Translations under genes and position numbers: made by a program | In this document: piece after piece, positions 19,742 through 28,565 of the stretch | Layout of the letters: the number at the start of each line of letters is the position of its first letter | Numbering within the stretch: position 1 is the first letter of the stretch | Source: CAJQQK01 sp965224225 | GTDB lineage: Bacteria > Pseudomonadota > Alphaproteobacteria > Rhizobiales > Hyphomicrobiaceae | Direction: 5' to 3' | NCBI GenBank assembly: GCA_965224225.1 | Contig: CBDCZF010000035.1 | Span: 868,001 to 932,000 of the forward strand | DNA: 64,000 nucleotides | Notes under the pieces: generated by a model | The model's input: only the letters and a program-made list of their open reading frames with translations | What the model was told of the DNA's origin: nothing | Database searches by the model: none

Positions 19742-20338
19742 ATGACGGACGACTGGCCCTCCCTGCTCAGGTCCTACAGGTTGCGGCATGGTCTCACGCA
19801 ACTGTCGTTGGCGCACCAGATTGGCGTTTCGCAGCGAACCATCTCGCGTTGGGAACGCGGCGAGGACCGGCCCGAGAAAAGCCGGCAGGAACTGCTGCGC
19901 GATCTCGTACTGGAGGCGCCGACCAGCCTGATGTCGATCCTGAAAACGGCCGTTGCACACTGTCCGGCACCGCGTGCCTTGTCCATCATGCCGCGGCTCC
20001 GGCTGATCGCGGTCTCGGCGCCGGCAATCGAAAAGCGCCCATCGATACAGCATCACATCGGCGATGAATTGATCGGCATGGCATCAGGTGTGCTCGCGCA
20101 AATGCTGGACGACCGCGAACTGCAGCGCAGCATCCTCAACCGGGAGATCAGTTGCGTTGTGGCGACCACCGAGAGCGTGCTGCGCACGGCGGATCAGCGA
20201 CCGGTCGGCAAGTTTCGCACGACGATTTCGTATTTCGAACATGACGGGACGCTTTATAGCGATGCAATCTCGGCCGCAGCGCCGGATGATGCGCTGACCG
20301 GCTATGAGGCGATACATGTCGGAGGAGACGTGACATGA
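19742..20338 (+). CDS. XRE-family HTH regulator with a novel C-terminal domain
   Basis: A 198-residue protein starting MTDDWPSLLRSYRLRHGLTQ, preceded by GGGGGAT. Residues of about 7-58 form a Cro/CI-type helix-turn-helix (LAHQIGVSQRTISRWERGED). The remaining 140 residues contain no recognised domain; the pattern EISCVVATTESVLRTADQR ... FRTTISYFEHDG is reminiscent of a PAS-like sensor, which is a guess. The stop overlaps the next start (ATGA), so regulator and deaminase are translationally coupled. Confidence 0.85.
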   Translation: MTDDWPSLLRSYRLRHGLTQLSLAHQIGVSQRTISRWERGEDRPEKSRQELLRDLVLEAPTSLMSILKTAVAHCPAPRALSIMPRLRLIAVSAPAIEKRPSIQHHIGDELIGMASGVLAQMLDDRELQRSILNREISCVVATTESVLRTADQRPVGKFRTTISYFEHDGTLYSDAISAAAPDDALTGYEAIHVGGDVT

Positions 20339-20823
20339 CGACCTGCAGTCACGATGGCAAATGGTCGAAGCGCAGCTTCATCGGAATTGGGTGCGGTTTG
20401 TTCGGCGCGATGGCGCTGTCGCGGGCAACGGCGACAACGGCCGCCGCAACGGAAAAAATCGCGCAGCCGGCAAAGCCTGGCGGGCAGGCCTACATCGCAC
20501 GGGCCTTCGAGATGCGGGACCTTGCCGTCAGTTCCGGCGATCAGGGCTATGGCGCGTTGATCGTCAGCAAGGCAAGCGGCTTGATCGTCGGCCAGGCACC
20601 GAGCCGGGTGGTCACCAATACCGACCCGTCGGCACATGCCGAAATGGAGGCGATCCGCGATGCGTCACGCCGGCTTGGTGCGCGCGATCTGTCGAACCAC
20701 GTGATGTATTCCTCGTCGCGACCATGTGCGATGTGCGAGGCGGCAGCCTACTGGGCAAACCTGGATGGCATGTTCTTCGGGAGGAGCGGCACGGATGCCG
20801 GGCCGCCGCGATTGTGCGGTTAA
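20335..20823 (+). CDS. Nucleoside/CMP deaminase-fold protein with an export signal
   Basis: A 162-residue protein with the zinc deaminase motifs HAEMEAI (His ligand and catalytic Glu) and PCAMCEAA (two Cys ligands), as in guanine and tRNA-adenosine deaminases. Uniquely, the N-terminus has a signal-like segment: KWSKRSFIGIGCGLFGAMAL, resembling a Tat signal with Lys-Arg replacing Arg-Arg, followed by a small-residue cleavage region. Deaminases of this fold are usually cytosolic. The C-terminus GPPRLCG is short. It is coupled to the upstream HTH gene by a 4-bp overlap. The substrate is unknown. Confidence 0.85.
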   Translation: MTTCSHDGKWSKRSFIGIGCGLFGAMALSRATATTAAATEKIAQPAKPGGQAYIARAFEMRDLAVSSGDQGYGALIVSKASGLIVGQAPSRVVTNTDPSAHAEMEAIRDASRRLGARDLSNHVMYSSSRPCAMCEAAAYWANLDGMFFGRSGTDAGPPRLCG

Positions 20824-20882
20824 TTAGGGCGGCTAAGACGGAATGAGCTAATTCACTCAAGAAGACTGACTGGGAGTTTTCA

Positions 20883-21566
20883 ATGTCCAAAGTTGCGCAG
20901 CGTGCTGGTGTGGCCATGGCACTTATCCTTGCCTGCTGGTCGGCTACCGTCCATGGCCAGACACCGCCGACTGCATCGGAGGCCGCCGCCTACAAAGGAC
21001 TGCACGTTGCCGCCTGGAGCGGCGACCTGAAGAAAATTCGCGAATTGCTCAAGGCCGGTGACGATGCCAACGCGCGCGATCAGGCCGGGCGCACGCCCCT
21101 ACACGTCGCCGCGTTCCAATCGCACGACGATGCCGTCAGCGAATTGGTCAAGGGTGGCAGCGATCCCAACGCCCTCGAGAATGACAAGTACGACATTATT
21201 ACGATCGCGGCGGTGGCCAACGATCCGGAGATGGTCAGGCGCGCCCTCAGCGTCGGCGGCAGCCCGGGCAACGTGACCAGCATCTATGACGGCACGGCAC
21301 TTATTGCCGCCGCCCACCTCGGCCACGCCGAGGTGGTCAGCATTCTGGTCGATGCCGGCGCACCGCTCGACCACATCAACAATCTCGGATGGACGGCGCT
21401 GATCGAAGCGGTGGTGCTCGGTAACGGTGGTCCCCATCATATCGAGACCGTGCGCGTGTTGGTCAAAGGCGGTGCCGACAAATCAATCGCCGATCGCAAC
21501 GGGCAAACACCGCTGATGCTGGCCAAGGCCCGCGGTTATACGCGGATTATCGAGTTGCTGAAGTAG
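20883..21566 (+). CDS. Exported ankyrin-repeat protein
   Basis: A 227-residue protein with a signal peptide (MSKVAQRAGVAMALILACWS, cleavage near VHG-QT). About five ankyrin repeats follow, for example GLHVAAWSGDLKKIRELLKA, GRTPLHVAAFQSHDDAVSEL, GTALIAAAHLGHAEVVSILV and GQTPLMLAKARGYTRIIELL. It starts 59 bp after the deaminase gene in the same direction and may belong to the same transcript. Periplasmic ankyrin proteins of this size mediate protein contacts; the partner is not evident. It is convergent with the outer-membrane protein gene. Confidence 0.88.
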   Translation: MSKVAQRAGVAMALILACWSATVHGQTPPTASEAAAYKGLHVAAWSGDLKKIRELLKAGDDANARDQAGRTPLHVAAFQSHDDAVSELVKGGSDPNALENDKYDIITIAAVANDPEMVRRALSVGGSPGNVTSIYDGTALIAAAHLGHAEVVSILVDAGAPLDHINNLGWTALIEAVVLGNGGPHHIETVRVLVKGGADKSIADRNGQTPLMLAKARGYTRIIELLK

Positions 21567-21694
21567 AGCCGGGCGCCCGCAAACATCCGCGAAGACCGGC
21601 AAACGAGCACCCATTTATGCAATTACCGCCGGTGGGCGAACCCACTGGCGGTGATCCTCGATAAAGTCACTGGTGCGTGTCGTCGCAGCGTTCG

Positions 21695-22387
21695 TCAGAA
21701 CTTGAAGTTCATACCGATTTTGATGGAGTCGACCTGCATGTCGCTATCAACGATCAAGCCATTGTCCACGGTATGGCTGCTCGATCCGAAGTCATAGTGC
21801 AGGTACTCCAATCGCACGCTCCAGTTCGGATCCATTGCAACGGCAATGCCGCCGCCTGCAGCCCAACCGCTTAGATCCGCCGATGAACCCGCGCGCGCGC
21901 CGGTAGCGAGCAATACAGTCGACAGGTCGGCCGAACCATATGCATAGCCGCCGGTTCCATAGAACAGCATGGTCCCGGATGCCAAGCCAATGGTCCCGCG
22001 TATGGTGCCCAGATATTCAATTTCGCTTTCACAATCGAAAGCTGCGTTGGGACAGGAGGCCCTGCCTTCGATGTCGGACCAAGCGATATCCGCTTCAGCG
22101 CCGAAAACAATGCCGCTCTGCTGAAACAAGAAACCGATCTGACCACCGAAAAGACCACCATCGGTATCATGATCCGCGGTGTTACCACCCGCTTGATAGG
22201 TCCAATCGGTGCTGCCCCAGCCATAGCCGGCCTGCACGCCAGCATAGAAACCGGACCAGTCATGAGCGCGGCGGCTGTCCTTGAGACTGCCAGCCTGCAC
22301 GGTCGTGACAGACAGAGCAAAGGCTGCCGCTGCGCAAAGGGCAGCTGTCAGTGAAGCGCAAAATACGTGTCCAAATCTCCCAACCAT
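21695..22387 (-). CDS. Outer-membrane beta-barrel protein
   Basis: A 230-residue protein with a signal peptide ending near VQA-GS. The mature protein begins DWSGFYAGVQAGYGWGSTDW, the hallmark of the small Omp25/OmpA-like eight-stranded barrels of Rhizobiales. Alternating hydrophobic strands and a C-terminal aromatic residue (SIKIGMNFKF) support outer-membrane insertion. One pair of cysteines (SCPNAAFDC) may form a loop disulphide. The ATG with GAGGAGTGAGG upstream is preferred over a GTG three codons earlier. Confidence 0.9.
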   Translation of the reverse strand: MVGRFGHVFCASLTAALCAAAAFALSVTTVQAGSLKDSRRAHDWSGFYAGVQAGYGWGSTDWTYQAGGNTADHDTDGGLFGGQIGFLFQQSGIVFGAEADIAWSDIEGRASCPNAAFDCESEIEYLGTIRGTIGLASGTMLFYGTGGYAYGSADLSTVLLATGARAGSSADLSGWAAGGGIAVAMDPNWSVRLEYLHYDFGSSSHTVDNGLIVDSDMQVDSIKIGMNFKF

Positions 22388-22651
22388 CAACCTCACTCCT
22401 CATCACACCCTATCAACACAACGCTAAGTAGTCTGTTTCGAGGTGACAACAGGCATGTTGTGAATTGGCCCCGGCATGCGCCAATTCTACAACAACACAA
22501 TCCACTAATGGTCTGAAACTTCAAAAGGAATGACACGCGATGTTCAGCCCTCGGCGCCCTGTTGCAATCGAGGCTTGGGGCGCGCGGTTTGCCTGTCACA
22601 TCACGCGCCAGGATGCGCCAAGGCAAATTGATCGCCGGACACTCGAATTCC

Positions 22652-23650
22652 TCAAAACATCGCCGGGAACACCCGGTCAGGCGGGGCGTGGCCGTCGAGG
22701 AAGGTCTTGATGTTGATGATCACCTTTTCGCCCATGTCGATGCGCCCTTCGACGGTGGCCGAGCCCATGTGCGGCAGGGCGACGACGCGGTCGGAGGCGC
22801 GCAGGCGCGGGTTGATCGCCGGTTCGTGCTCGAAGACGTCTAGGCCGGCGCCTGCAATCGATTCCGATTGAATGAGACGTGCAAGTTCGTTCTCGTCGAT
22901 CACTTCGCCGCGGGCCGTATTGACGATATAGGCGGTCGGCTTCAGGAGCTTCAAGCGGCGCGCCGACAGCAGATGGTAGGTTGCTGGCGTATGCGGGCAG
23001 TTGACCGAGATGATGTCCATGCGCGCCAGCATCTGGTCGAGGCTGTCCCAGTAGGTCGCATCGAGTTCCTGCTCGACCTCTTCGGCGACGCGGCGGCGGT
23101 TGTGATAGTGAATCTGGAGGCCGAACGCCTTGGCTCGGCGGGCGACGGCGGTGCCGATCCGGCCCATGCCGATAATGCCAAGGCGTTTGCCGTAAATGCG
23201 GTGGCCGAGCATCCAGGTCGGTGACCAACCCGTCCAGGTCTCGGATTCGTTCTTGAGAAAGGCCGTGCCTTCCGCCAGCCGGCGCGGCACCGCGAGAATC
23301 AACGCCATGGTCATGTCGGCAGTGTCCTCGGTCAGAACGCCGGGAGTGTTAGTGACGATGATCGACCGGTTGCGGGCGGTGTCGAGGTCGATGTTATCGA
23401 CGCCGGTGCCGAAGTTCGCGATCAGCTTGAGATTGGGGCCGGCCTGCGACAGAACTGCCCGGTCGATCTTATCCGTCACTGTCGGCACCAGCACGTCAGC
23501 GGCCTGGACGGCCTCGGCCAATTCGGTCTGCGACATCGGTTTGTCGTGCACGTTGAGGCGGGCGTCAAACAATTCACGCATTCGCGTCTCAACCACGTCA
23601 GGCAGCCGGCGCGTAACGATGACCAACGGTTTGCGAGGCGAGTTCGGCAT
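22652..23650 (-). CDS. D-2-hydroxyacid dehydrogenase (glyoxylate/hydroxypyruvate reductase type)
   Basis: NAD(P)H-dependent 2-oxoacid reductase, 332 residues. The substrate-domain loop is NFGTGVDNIDLDTARNRSI near 80. The Rossmann motif GIIGMGRIGTAVARRAKAFG is near 158. The catalytic Arg is in VNTARGEVIDENEL, Glu in FEHEPAINPRL, and His in VALPHMGSATVEGR. The GyaR-like pattern suggests glyoxylate or hydroxypyruvate as substrate, but family members vary. The 255 bp downstream (22388-22651) hold nothing recognisable. Confidence 0.92.
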   Translation of the reverse strand: MPNSPRKPLVIVTRRLPDVVETRMRELFDARLNVHDKPMSQTELAEAVQAADVLVPTVTDKIDRAVLSQAGPNLKLIANFGTGVDNIDLDTARNRSIIVTNTPGVLTEDTADMTMALILAVPRRLAEGTAFLKNESETWTGWSPTWMLGHRIYGKRLGIIGMGRIGTAVARRAKAFGLQIHYHNRRRVAEEVEQELDATYWDSLDQMLARMDIISVNCPHTPATYHLLSARRLKLLKPTAYIVNTARGEVIDENELARLIQSESIAGAGLDVFEHEPAINPRLRASDRVVALPHMGSATVEGRIDMGEKVIINIKTFLDGHAPPDRVFPAMF

Positions 23651-23887
23651 GGGATTCTATGGCTCTCAGCAGACGGATCGAGACTCGATGATCCCGGTGG
23701 GCTCGCAAGGCGACCCAGGCGAGATCAAGGCCTGCCGGTCCATATCAGATGGCCGGAGGATTGACAAAGGCCGTTTGGCGCGGGATTTCGGTGCAACGAT
23801 GACATGGGCCGCTGTCAACGTGGGGGCTGCGGCGTTTAGTTCGATCGGAATGCGGCGGAATGGCGGTGTGGCGATGGGGAGCGGGGC

Positions 23888-24448
23888 GTGATCGGGTCAG
23901 TGCGGATGCGTCAATGGGTGCACCGAGGGATCGCTACGGCCGTGGTGCCGGCTGCGACTCTTGCCTGCCTCATGCCTCCGAATGCCCGCGCCGATCAGGC
24001 GGCTCGCGGGCCTGATCTACCGCGGTTCTATTCACTGAAGTCCAATCCCGTCAATTTGCGCAAAGGACCTGGCACAAACTATCCCAAGTCGTGGGTATTC
24101 CGCCGCGCCGGATTGCCGGTGGAGATTCTCAGACGCCACGAGCGCTGGCGCCAGGTGCGCGATTGGGACGGCGCCACCGGCTGGGTGCTGCGCACGCTGA
24201 TATCGCGCCGGCGTACGGCACTGGTCACACCTTGGCTGCGCAAGGAACCCGGCAAAGCCGATACCCTCACTCAGTTGCGCCAACGGCCTTATGAGAAGGC
24301 GCGCATCGTAGCGCAGCTCGAATCCGGCACGCTTGCCTCGGTCAAATCCTGCGACAAATCCTGGTGCCAGATCTCGATCGACGGCTACCGCGGCTACGTC
24401 CCGCAGGAAAGCTTGTGGGGCGTTTACCCTGGCGAAGTGATCCGGTAG
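23888..24448 (+). CDS. Exported protein with bacterial SH3 domains
   Basis: A 186-residue protein with a signal peptide (hydrophobic core ATAVVPAATLACLMPP, cleavage after ARA). Two SH3b-like domains follow. The first opens with FYSLKSNPVNLRKGPGTNYP and ends GWVLRTLIS; the second has AQLESGTLASVKSCDKSWCQ and GYRGYVPQESLWGVYP. This class is typically periplasmic and binds cell-wall or protein ligands. The GTG start has GGGGAG upstream; an ATG six codons later is an alternative. It lies upstream of rpsO. Confidence 0.88.
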   Translation: MIGSVRMRQWVHRGIATAVVPAATLACLMPPNARADQAARGPDLPRFYSLKSNPVNLRKGPGTNYPKSWVFRRAGLPVEILRRHERWRQVRDWDGATGWVLRTLISRRRTALVTPWLRKEPGKADTLTQLRQRPYEKARIVAQLESGTLASVKSCDKSWCQISIDGYRGYVPQESLWGVYPGEVIR

Positions 24449-24680
24449 CCCACGGGTATTGTCCAGCGTTCAGGGCGGTGCAGCGTCTGAGATCTGCAAA
24501 CAAGCAGCAGAATGCGAAAAATTCGGTCGATTTCTGCAGCAGATCGTGTATAGAGCCCTGTGCTTCGGCCTAGTGGCTGAATGGCATAACTTGGTGGTGA
24601 CCCAGCTGGACGACATCCCGGCCGCGGCCACCGGCGGGCAAGCGCCCGATCAAATCAACCTGCTAGAGAAAGGATGCCCG

Positions 24681-24950
24681 ATGTCGGTGACGGCCGAGCG
24701 CAAAGCTGCGCTCATCAAAGACAATGCCACCAAAGAAGGCGACACTGGTTCGCCGGAAGTTCAAATAGCGATCCTGACCGAACGGATCAACAACCTGACC
24801 GAGCATTTCAAGAGCCACAAAAAGGACAATCATTCCCGTCGTGGCCTGCTCAAAATGGTCTCCCAGCGCCGCCAGCTGCTCGACTACGTCAAGCGCAAGG
24901 ACGAGCCGCGCTACCAAGGCATCATCAAGAAGCTCGGCATTCGCCGCTAG
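24681..24950 (+). CDS. rpsO: 30S ribosomal protein S15
   Basis: 16S rRNA-binding protein of the small-subunit platform, 89 residues. Family signatures are GDTGSPEVQIAILTERINNL, HFKSHKKDNHSRRGLLKMVS and the C-terminus YQGIIKKLGIRR. The ATG is preceded by GAGAAAGGA. It lies upstream of pnp as in most proteobacteria, but truB, which normally precedes it, is 12 kb away on the other strand. Confidence 0.97.
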   Translation: MSVTAERKAALIKDNATKEGDTGSPEVQIAILTERINNLTEHFKSHKKDNHSRRGLLKMVSQRRQLLDYVKRKDEPRYQGIIKKLGIRR

Positions 24951-25154
24951 CCAGTGCCCTGCCGCCGTCAACGGTCCGGCAGGCAACACCGTGCGCGGGC
25001 AGGCAAAGGTAGAACGGCCCGCCGGTTCCGGGATGCGACATTACTGATCATGCATCCCAAATATGACGTCCGATGAAAGATCTGACCCGGTGAACGGCGC
25101 GTGGGCAATCCGGTCCGCCGCCCGGCCGGGCAGCACCGAAACGAAAGAATGACA

Positions 25155-27353
25155 ATGTTCGATATCCATCGCGTTGAAATCGACTGGGGCGGGCGCAAGC
25201 TCAGCCTCGAAACCGGTCACATAGCCCGCCAGGCGGACGCTGCCGTGATGGCACAGTATGGCGATACGACCGTGCTTGCGACCGTGGTCGGCGCCAGATC
25301 CGTGCGCCCGGGGATCGATTTCTTCCCGCTTACCGTCAACTATCAGGAAAAGACCTTCGCCGCCGGGAAAATCCCAGGCGGTTTTTTCAAGCGTGAAGGC
25401 CGCCCGACGGAAAAGGAAACGCTGACCTCGCGTCTGATCGACCGGCCGATCCGGCCACTGTTCGTCGAGGGCTTCAAGAACGAGACGCAGGTCATCCCGA
25501 CCGTGCTGTCGTTCGACAACGAAAACGATCCCGACATCGTCGCGATGATTGCCGCGAGTGCCGCCCTGACGCTCTCAGGATTGCCGTTCCTCGGCCCGAT
25601 CGGGGCTGCGCGGGTCGGCATGATCAACGGCGAACTGGTGCTCAATCCGCTGCTCGATGAAATGGAGACGACCGACCTCGACCTGGTGATTGCCGGCACG
25701 CAGGACGCCGTGATGATGGTCGAATCGGAAGCCAACGAGCTTTCCGAAGAGAAGATGCTGGAAGCCGTGATGTTCGGCCACAAGCACTTCCAGCCGGTGA
25801 TCCAGGCGATCATCTCGCTTGCTGAGACGGCGGCCAAGGAGCCCTGGGACTTCCAGCCCGAGGACAAGTCCGCCCACAAGGAGAAGGTCAAGGCAATCGC
25901 CGAAGAGGACCTTAAACAAGCCTTCGCGACGCCTGAAAAGCAGGCTCGTCAGGAGCTGATTGCGGCTGCCAAGAAAAAGGTAACGGAAGCACTTGTCACG
26001 GAGGATACGGATGCGGCCGAGGCGGTGATGATCGGCGACGTCTTCAAAGGCGTCGAGTCCGACATCGTGCGCGGTGACATCATCCGTACGGGCAAACGCA
26101 TCGACGGCCGGGATCTCGCCACCGTCCGCCCGATCGTCGCCGAGGCCAGCATTCTGCCGCGAACACACGGTTCGGCGCTGTTCACGCGCGGTGAGACCCA
26201 GGCGCTGGTTGTAGCGACGCTCGGTACCGGCGAAGACGAGCAGTATGTCGACGGCCTCGAGGGCACGCGCAAGGAGCGCTTCATGCTCCACTATAACTTC
26301 CCGCCCTATTCGGTCGGCGAGACGGGACGCATGGGCTCGCCCGGCCGCCGCGAAATCGGCCACGGCAAGCTTGCCTGGCGGGCCGTCCATCCGCTGGTGC
26401 CCGATCACGAGGAGTTCCCCTACACGATCCGGGTGGTCTCGGAGGTCACAGAGTCGAATGGCTCATCGTCGATGGCGACCGTGTGCGGCACGTCGCTGGC
26501 GATGATGGACGCCGGCATTCCGCTCAAAAAGCCGGTCGCCGGCATCGCCATGGGGCTGATCAAGGAGGGCGATGATTTCGCCGTGCTCTCTGACATCCTC
26601 GGCGATGAAGATCACTTGGGCGACATGGACTTCAAGGTGGCCGGTACGGCTGACGGTGTCACGTCGCTGCAGATGGACATCAAGATCACCGGTATTACCG
26701 AAGAGATCATGAAGGTGGCGCTCAACCAGGCACGCGACGGGCGCATGCACATCCTCAATGAGATGGCCAAGGCGCTCGGTGAGGCACGTGACGAGGTCGG
26801 TGAGCATGCGCCGCGCATCGAGACCATCACGATCCCGACGGACAAGATCCGCGACGTCATCGGCACCGGCGGTTCGGTGATCCGTTCGATCGTCGAGGAA
26901 ACCGGCGCCAAGATCGACATCAACGATGACGGTACGGTGAAGATCGCCGGCTCCTCTCGCGACATCATCGACGGCGCAATGAAGCGCATCAAGGAGATCA
27001 CGTCGGAGCCGGAAGTCGGCCACATATACAAAGGCAAGGTCGTGAAGCTGATGGAGTTCGGCGCCTTCGTCAATTTCTTCGGCCCGAAGGACGGCCTTGT
27101 GCACATTTCACAGCTTACCTCCGAAATGCGCCCCAACCACCCGAGCGACGTGGTCAAGGAAGGCCAGGAGGTGTTCGTCAAGCTCCTGGGCTTCGATGAT
27201 CGCGGCAAGGTGCGCCTGTCGATGAAGATCGTCGATCAGGAAACCGGCGAGGAGATCCCGCGCGCGGAAGGCGAAGCGGAGGAGCAGCCGCGTGAGGGTC
27301 GCGGTGGCGGCGGTGAACGACGAGGCGGTGGCGGGCGCCGGCGGCGTCAGTAG
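25155..27353 (+). CDS. pnp: Polyribonucleotide nucleotidyltransferase (PNPase)
   Basis: 3'-5' phosphorolytic exoribonuclease, trimeric, part of the RNA degradosome. It is 732 residues from MFDIHRVEIDWGGRKL; the ATG two codons upstream sits immediately after the only purine-rich element, so the second ATG is favoured. Two RNase PH domains flank an all-helical domain. The catalytic core motif HYNFPPYSVGETGRMGSPGR is near 390. The C-terminus has a KH domain (IRDVIGTGGSVIRSIVEETG) and an S1 domain (GHIYKGKVVKLMEFGAFVNF), then a short Gly/Arg-rich tail. The stop is followed at once by the F tandem repeats. Confidence 0.96.
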   Translation: MFDIHRVEIDWGGRKLSLETGHIARQADAAVMAQYGDTTVLATVVGARSVRPGIDFFPLTVNYQEKTFAAGKIPGGFFKREGRPTEKETLTSRLIDRPIRPLFVEGFKNETQVIPTVLSFDNENDPDIVAMIAASAALTLSGLPFLGPIGAARVGMINGELVLNPLLDEMETTDLDLVIAGTQDAVMMVESEANELSEEKMLEAVMFGHKHFQPVIQAIISLAETAAKEPWDFQPEDKSAHKEKVKAIAEEDLKQAFATPEKQARQELIAAAKKKVTEALVTEDTDAAEAVMIGDVFKGVESDIVRGDIIRTGKRIDGRDLATVRPIVAEASILPRTHGSALFTRGETQALVVATLGTGEDEQYVDGLEGTRKERFMLHYNFPPYSVGETGRMGSPGRREIGHGKLAWRAVHPLVPDHEEFPYTIRVVSEVTESNGSSSMATVCGTSLAMMDAGIPLKKPVAGIAMGLIKEGDDFAVLSDILGDEDHLGDMDFKVAGTADGVTSLQMDIKITGITEEIMKVALNQARDGRMHILNEMAKALGEARDEVGEHAPRIETITIPTDKIRDVIGTGGSVIRSIVEETGAKIDINDDGTVKIAGSSRDIIDGAMKRIKEITSEPEVGHIYKGKVVKLMEFGAFVNFFGPKDGLVHISQLTSEMRPNHPSDVVKEGQEVFVKLLGFDDRGKVRLSMKIVDQETGEEIPRAEGEAEEQPREGRGGGGERRGGGGRRRRQ

Positions 27354-27354
27354 A

Positions 27355-27690
27355 TTTCGCTCACAGTGCTATTCGGTCAGCTGGGCTGACCGGCACCTGT
27401 GCGGGCGCGGCGCAAGGCGCCGGGTCGCGGTGCTCCCGGACAAGGGGGCCGCTCTTGGGTTGGTTTCGCTCACGGTGCTATTCGGTCAGCCAAGCTGACG
27501 AGCACCCGTGCGGGCGCGGCGCTAAGCGCCGGGTCGCGGTGCTCCCGGACACGGGGGCCGCTCTTGGGTTGGTCTCGCTCACGGTGCTATTCGGTCAGCC
27601 AAGCTGACCGGCACCTGCGCGGGCGCGGCGCTAAGCGCCGGGTCGCGGTGCTTCCGGACACGGCGGTTCGCTCACTGGCGTTTGGGTTGG
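27355..27690. repeat. Family F two-hairpin repeat, three tandem copies of 109 bp
   Basis: Copies begin at 27355, 27464 and 27573, exactly 109 bp apart, and a truncated fourth start follows at about 27667. Each has the opening CTCACRGTGCTATTC, stem 1 GGTCAGC/GCTGACC, stem 2 CGGCGC-TAA-GCGCCG (first copy slightly altered) and closing GGGTCGCGGTGCTCCCGGAC. The linker GGGGGCCGCTCTTGGGTTGG joins copies. They begin 2 bp after the pnp stop and fill the 373-bp gap to the K+ channel gene. Confidence 0.88.
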
Positions 27691-27726
27691 CGGGCGGCGC
27701 TTTGTTGACATGAATGGGATCGTGTG

Positions 27727-28155
27727 ATGCTCGCAGCAACGGCCCTCACCAGTGTCATCTCTGCGATGACGATCGTCATTCACTACGAGGCGATTTCGTT
27801 CGTCCATCGCTGGCATGCCATGCCGTATTTCGGCGTCAGGGTTCGTGCTGTGCTCGGCGTCTTCGTGTTGTTTGCCGCCCATGCGGTCGAGATCTGGCTA
27901 TTCGCGATCGGCATTCACATTGCCAAGGACGTGTTCGCGATGGGCTCCCTCGAAGGCGCCTTCGACGGCTCGATCCGGGACTATCTCTATTTCTCCGTCG
28001 TCACCTATGCCTCGGTCGGCTACGGCGACATTCGCCCGACCGGTGACATCCGCACGATCTGTGGCTTCGAAGCCCTGACCGGCATCCTGATGATGGCCTG
28101 GTCGGCCGCCTACACGAGCTTTCGGCTCGAGGAATTGTGGCGGGGCAGGGGGTGA
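27727..28155 (+). CDS. Two-helix potassium channel-like protein
   Basis: A 142-residue membrane protein with hydrophobic segments at about 5-20, 38-65 and 110-130. The pore loop TYASVGYGDIRPTGD carries the K+ selectivity-filter signature (SVGYGD). The pore plus flanking helices match the minimal Ion_trans_2 module. There is no cytoplasmic TrkA/RCK domain; the C-terminus ends shortly after the last helix (FRLEELWRGRG), so any gating domain must come from elsewhere. A GTG one codon upstream is an alternative start. Confidence 0.85.
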   Translation: MLAATALTSVISAMTIVIHYEAISFVHRWHAMPYFGVRVRAVLGVFVLFAAHAVEIWLFAIGIHIAKDVFAMGSLEGAFDGSIRDYLYFSVVTYASVGYGDIRPTGDIRTICGFEALTGILMMAWSAAYTSFRLEELWRGRG

Positions 28156-28209
28156 TCGACGCCAAGCCTCGGCTAGAGGCACCGGACACCGCAGGTGGCC
28201 TAATCCACG

Positions 28210-28434
28210 TTATACGGTGCGCGTCATCGCCATTCGTGTAAGCTTCACGATCAGCAACAGCCAGGGCGTTGCGTGCATCAACAGATCAAAAATGTCGATC
28301 GGCCTGGTGAGCGTTCCGGCCCAGAGCATTTTCAGTTTTTCGACGAGGTGCGGCTCGGGGAAAAACGGCGCGAGGCCGAGCGTAAGCGCCAGCAGTGCGA
28401 ATACGAACAGGGGCGTGCTGTCGATAAATTGCAT
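28210..28434 (-). CDS. Small two-helix membrane protein
   Basis: A 74-residue protein, MQFIDSTPLFVFALLALTLG, with hydrophobic segments at about 8-25 and 50-68. The middle motif PEPHLVEKLKMLWAGTL and the following RPIDIFDLLMH are conserved in a class of small alphaproteobacterial proteins, often mislabelled in databases as RND transporters (from memory). It is far too short to be a transporter. It sits upstream of nothing else on its strand and downstream of the DUF302 gene. Confidence 0.7.
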   Translation of the reverse strand: MQFIDSTPLFVFALLALTLGLAPFFPEPHLVEKLKMLWAGTLTRPIDIFDLLMHATPWLLLIVKLTRMAMTRTV

Positions 28435-28565
28435 TCAAGGGCTCCGGGGGCTCAGGTTGGTCTGAACTGAACGTGCAAGTTCAAGGGCCGCCAAACGCCG
28501 CACTTGGTCTTTGACGGCAGCATGCCCTGTCGGCGTGACGCCACTGTTCCTCAGCCGTTACGAAG

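Noticed and set aside
24540..24640. tRNA-like sequence before rpsO (GGCCTAGTGGCTGAATGGC)
   Set aside because: It resembles a D-arm but has no matching acceptor stem, anticodon arm or TTC loop.
27280..27353. Gly/Arg-rich end of pnp as part of the adjacent repeat
   Set aside because: Short Gly/Arg-rich tails are normal for alphaproteobacterial PNPase and the repeat starts after the stop codon.
27355..27690. CRISPR array
   Set aside because: The tandem copies are 109 bp with near-identical linkers rather than short repeats with unique spacers, and no cas gene is present.
28210..28434. RND transporter
   Set aside because: A name often attached to similar small proteins; at 74 residues with two helices it cannot be one.
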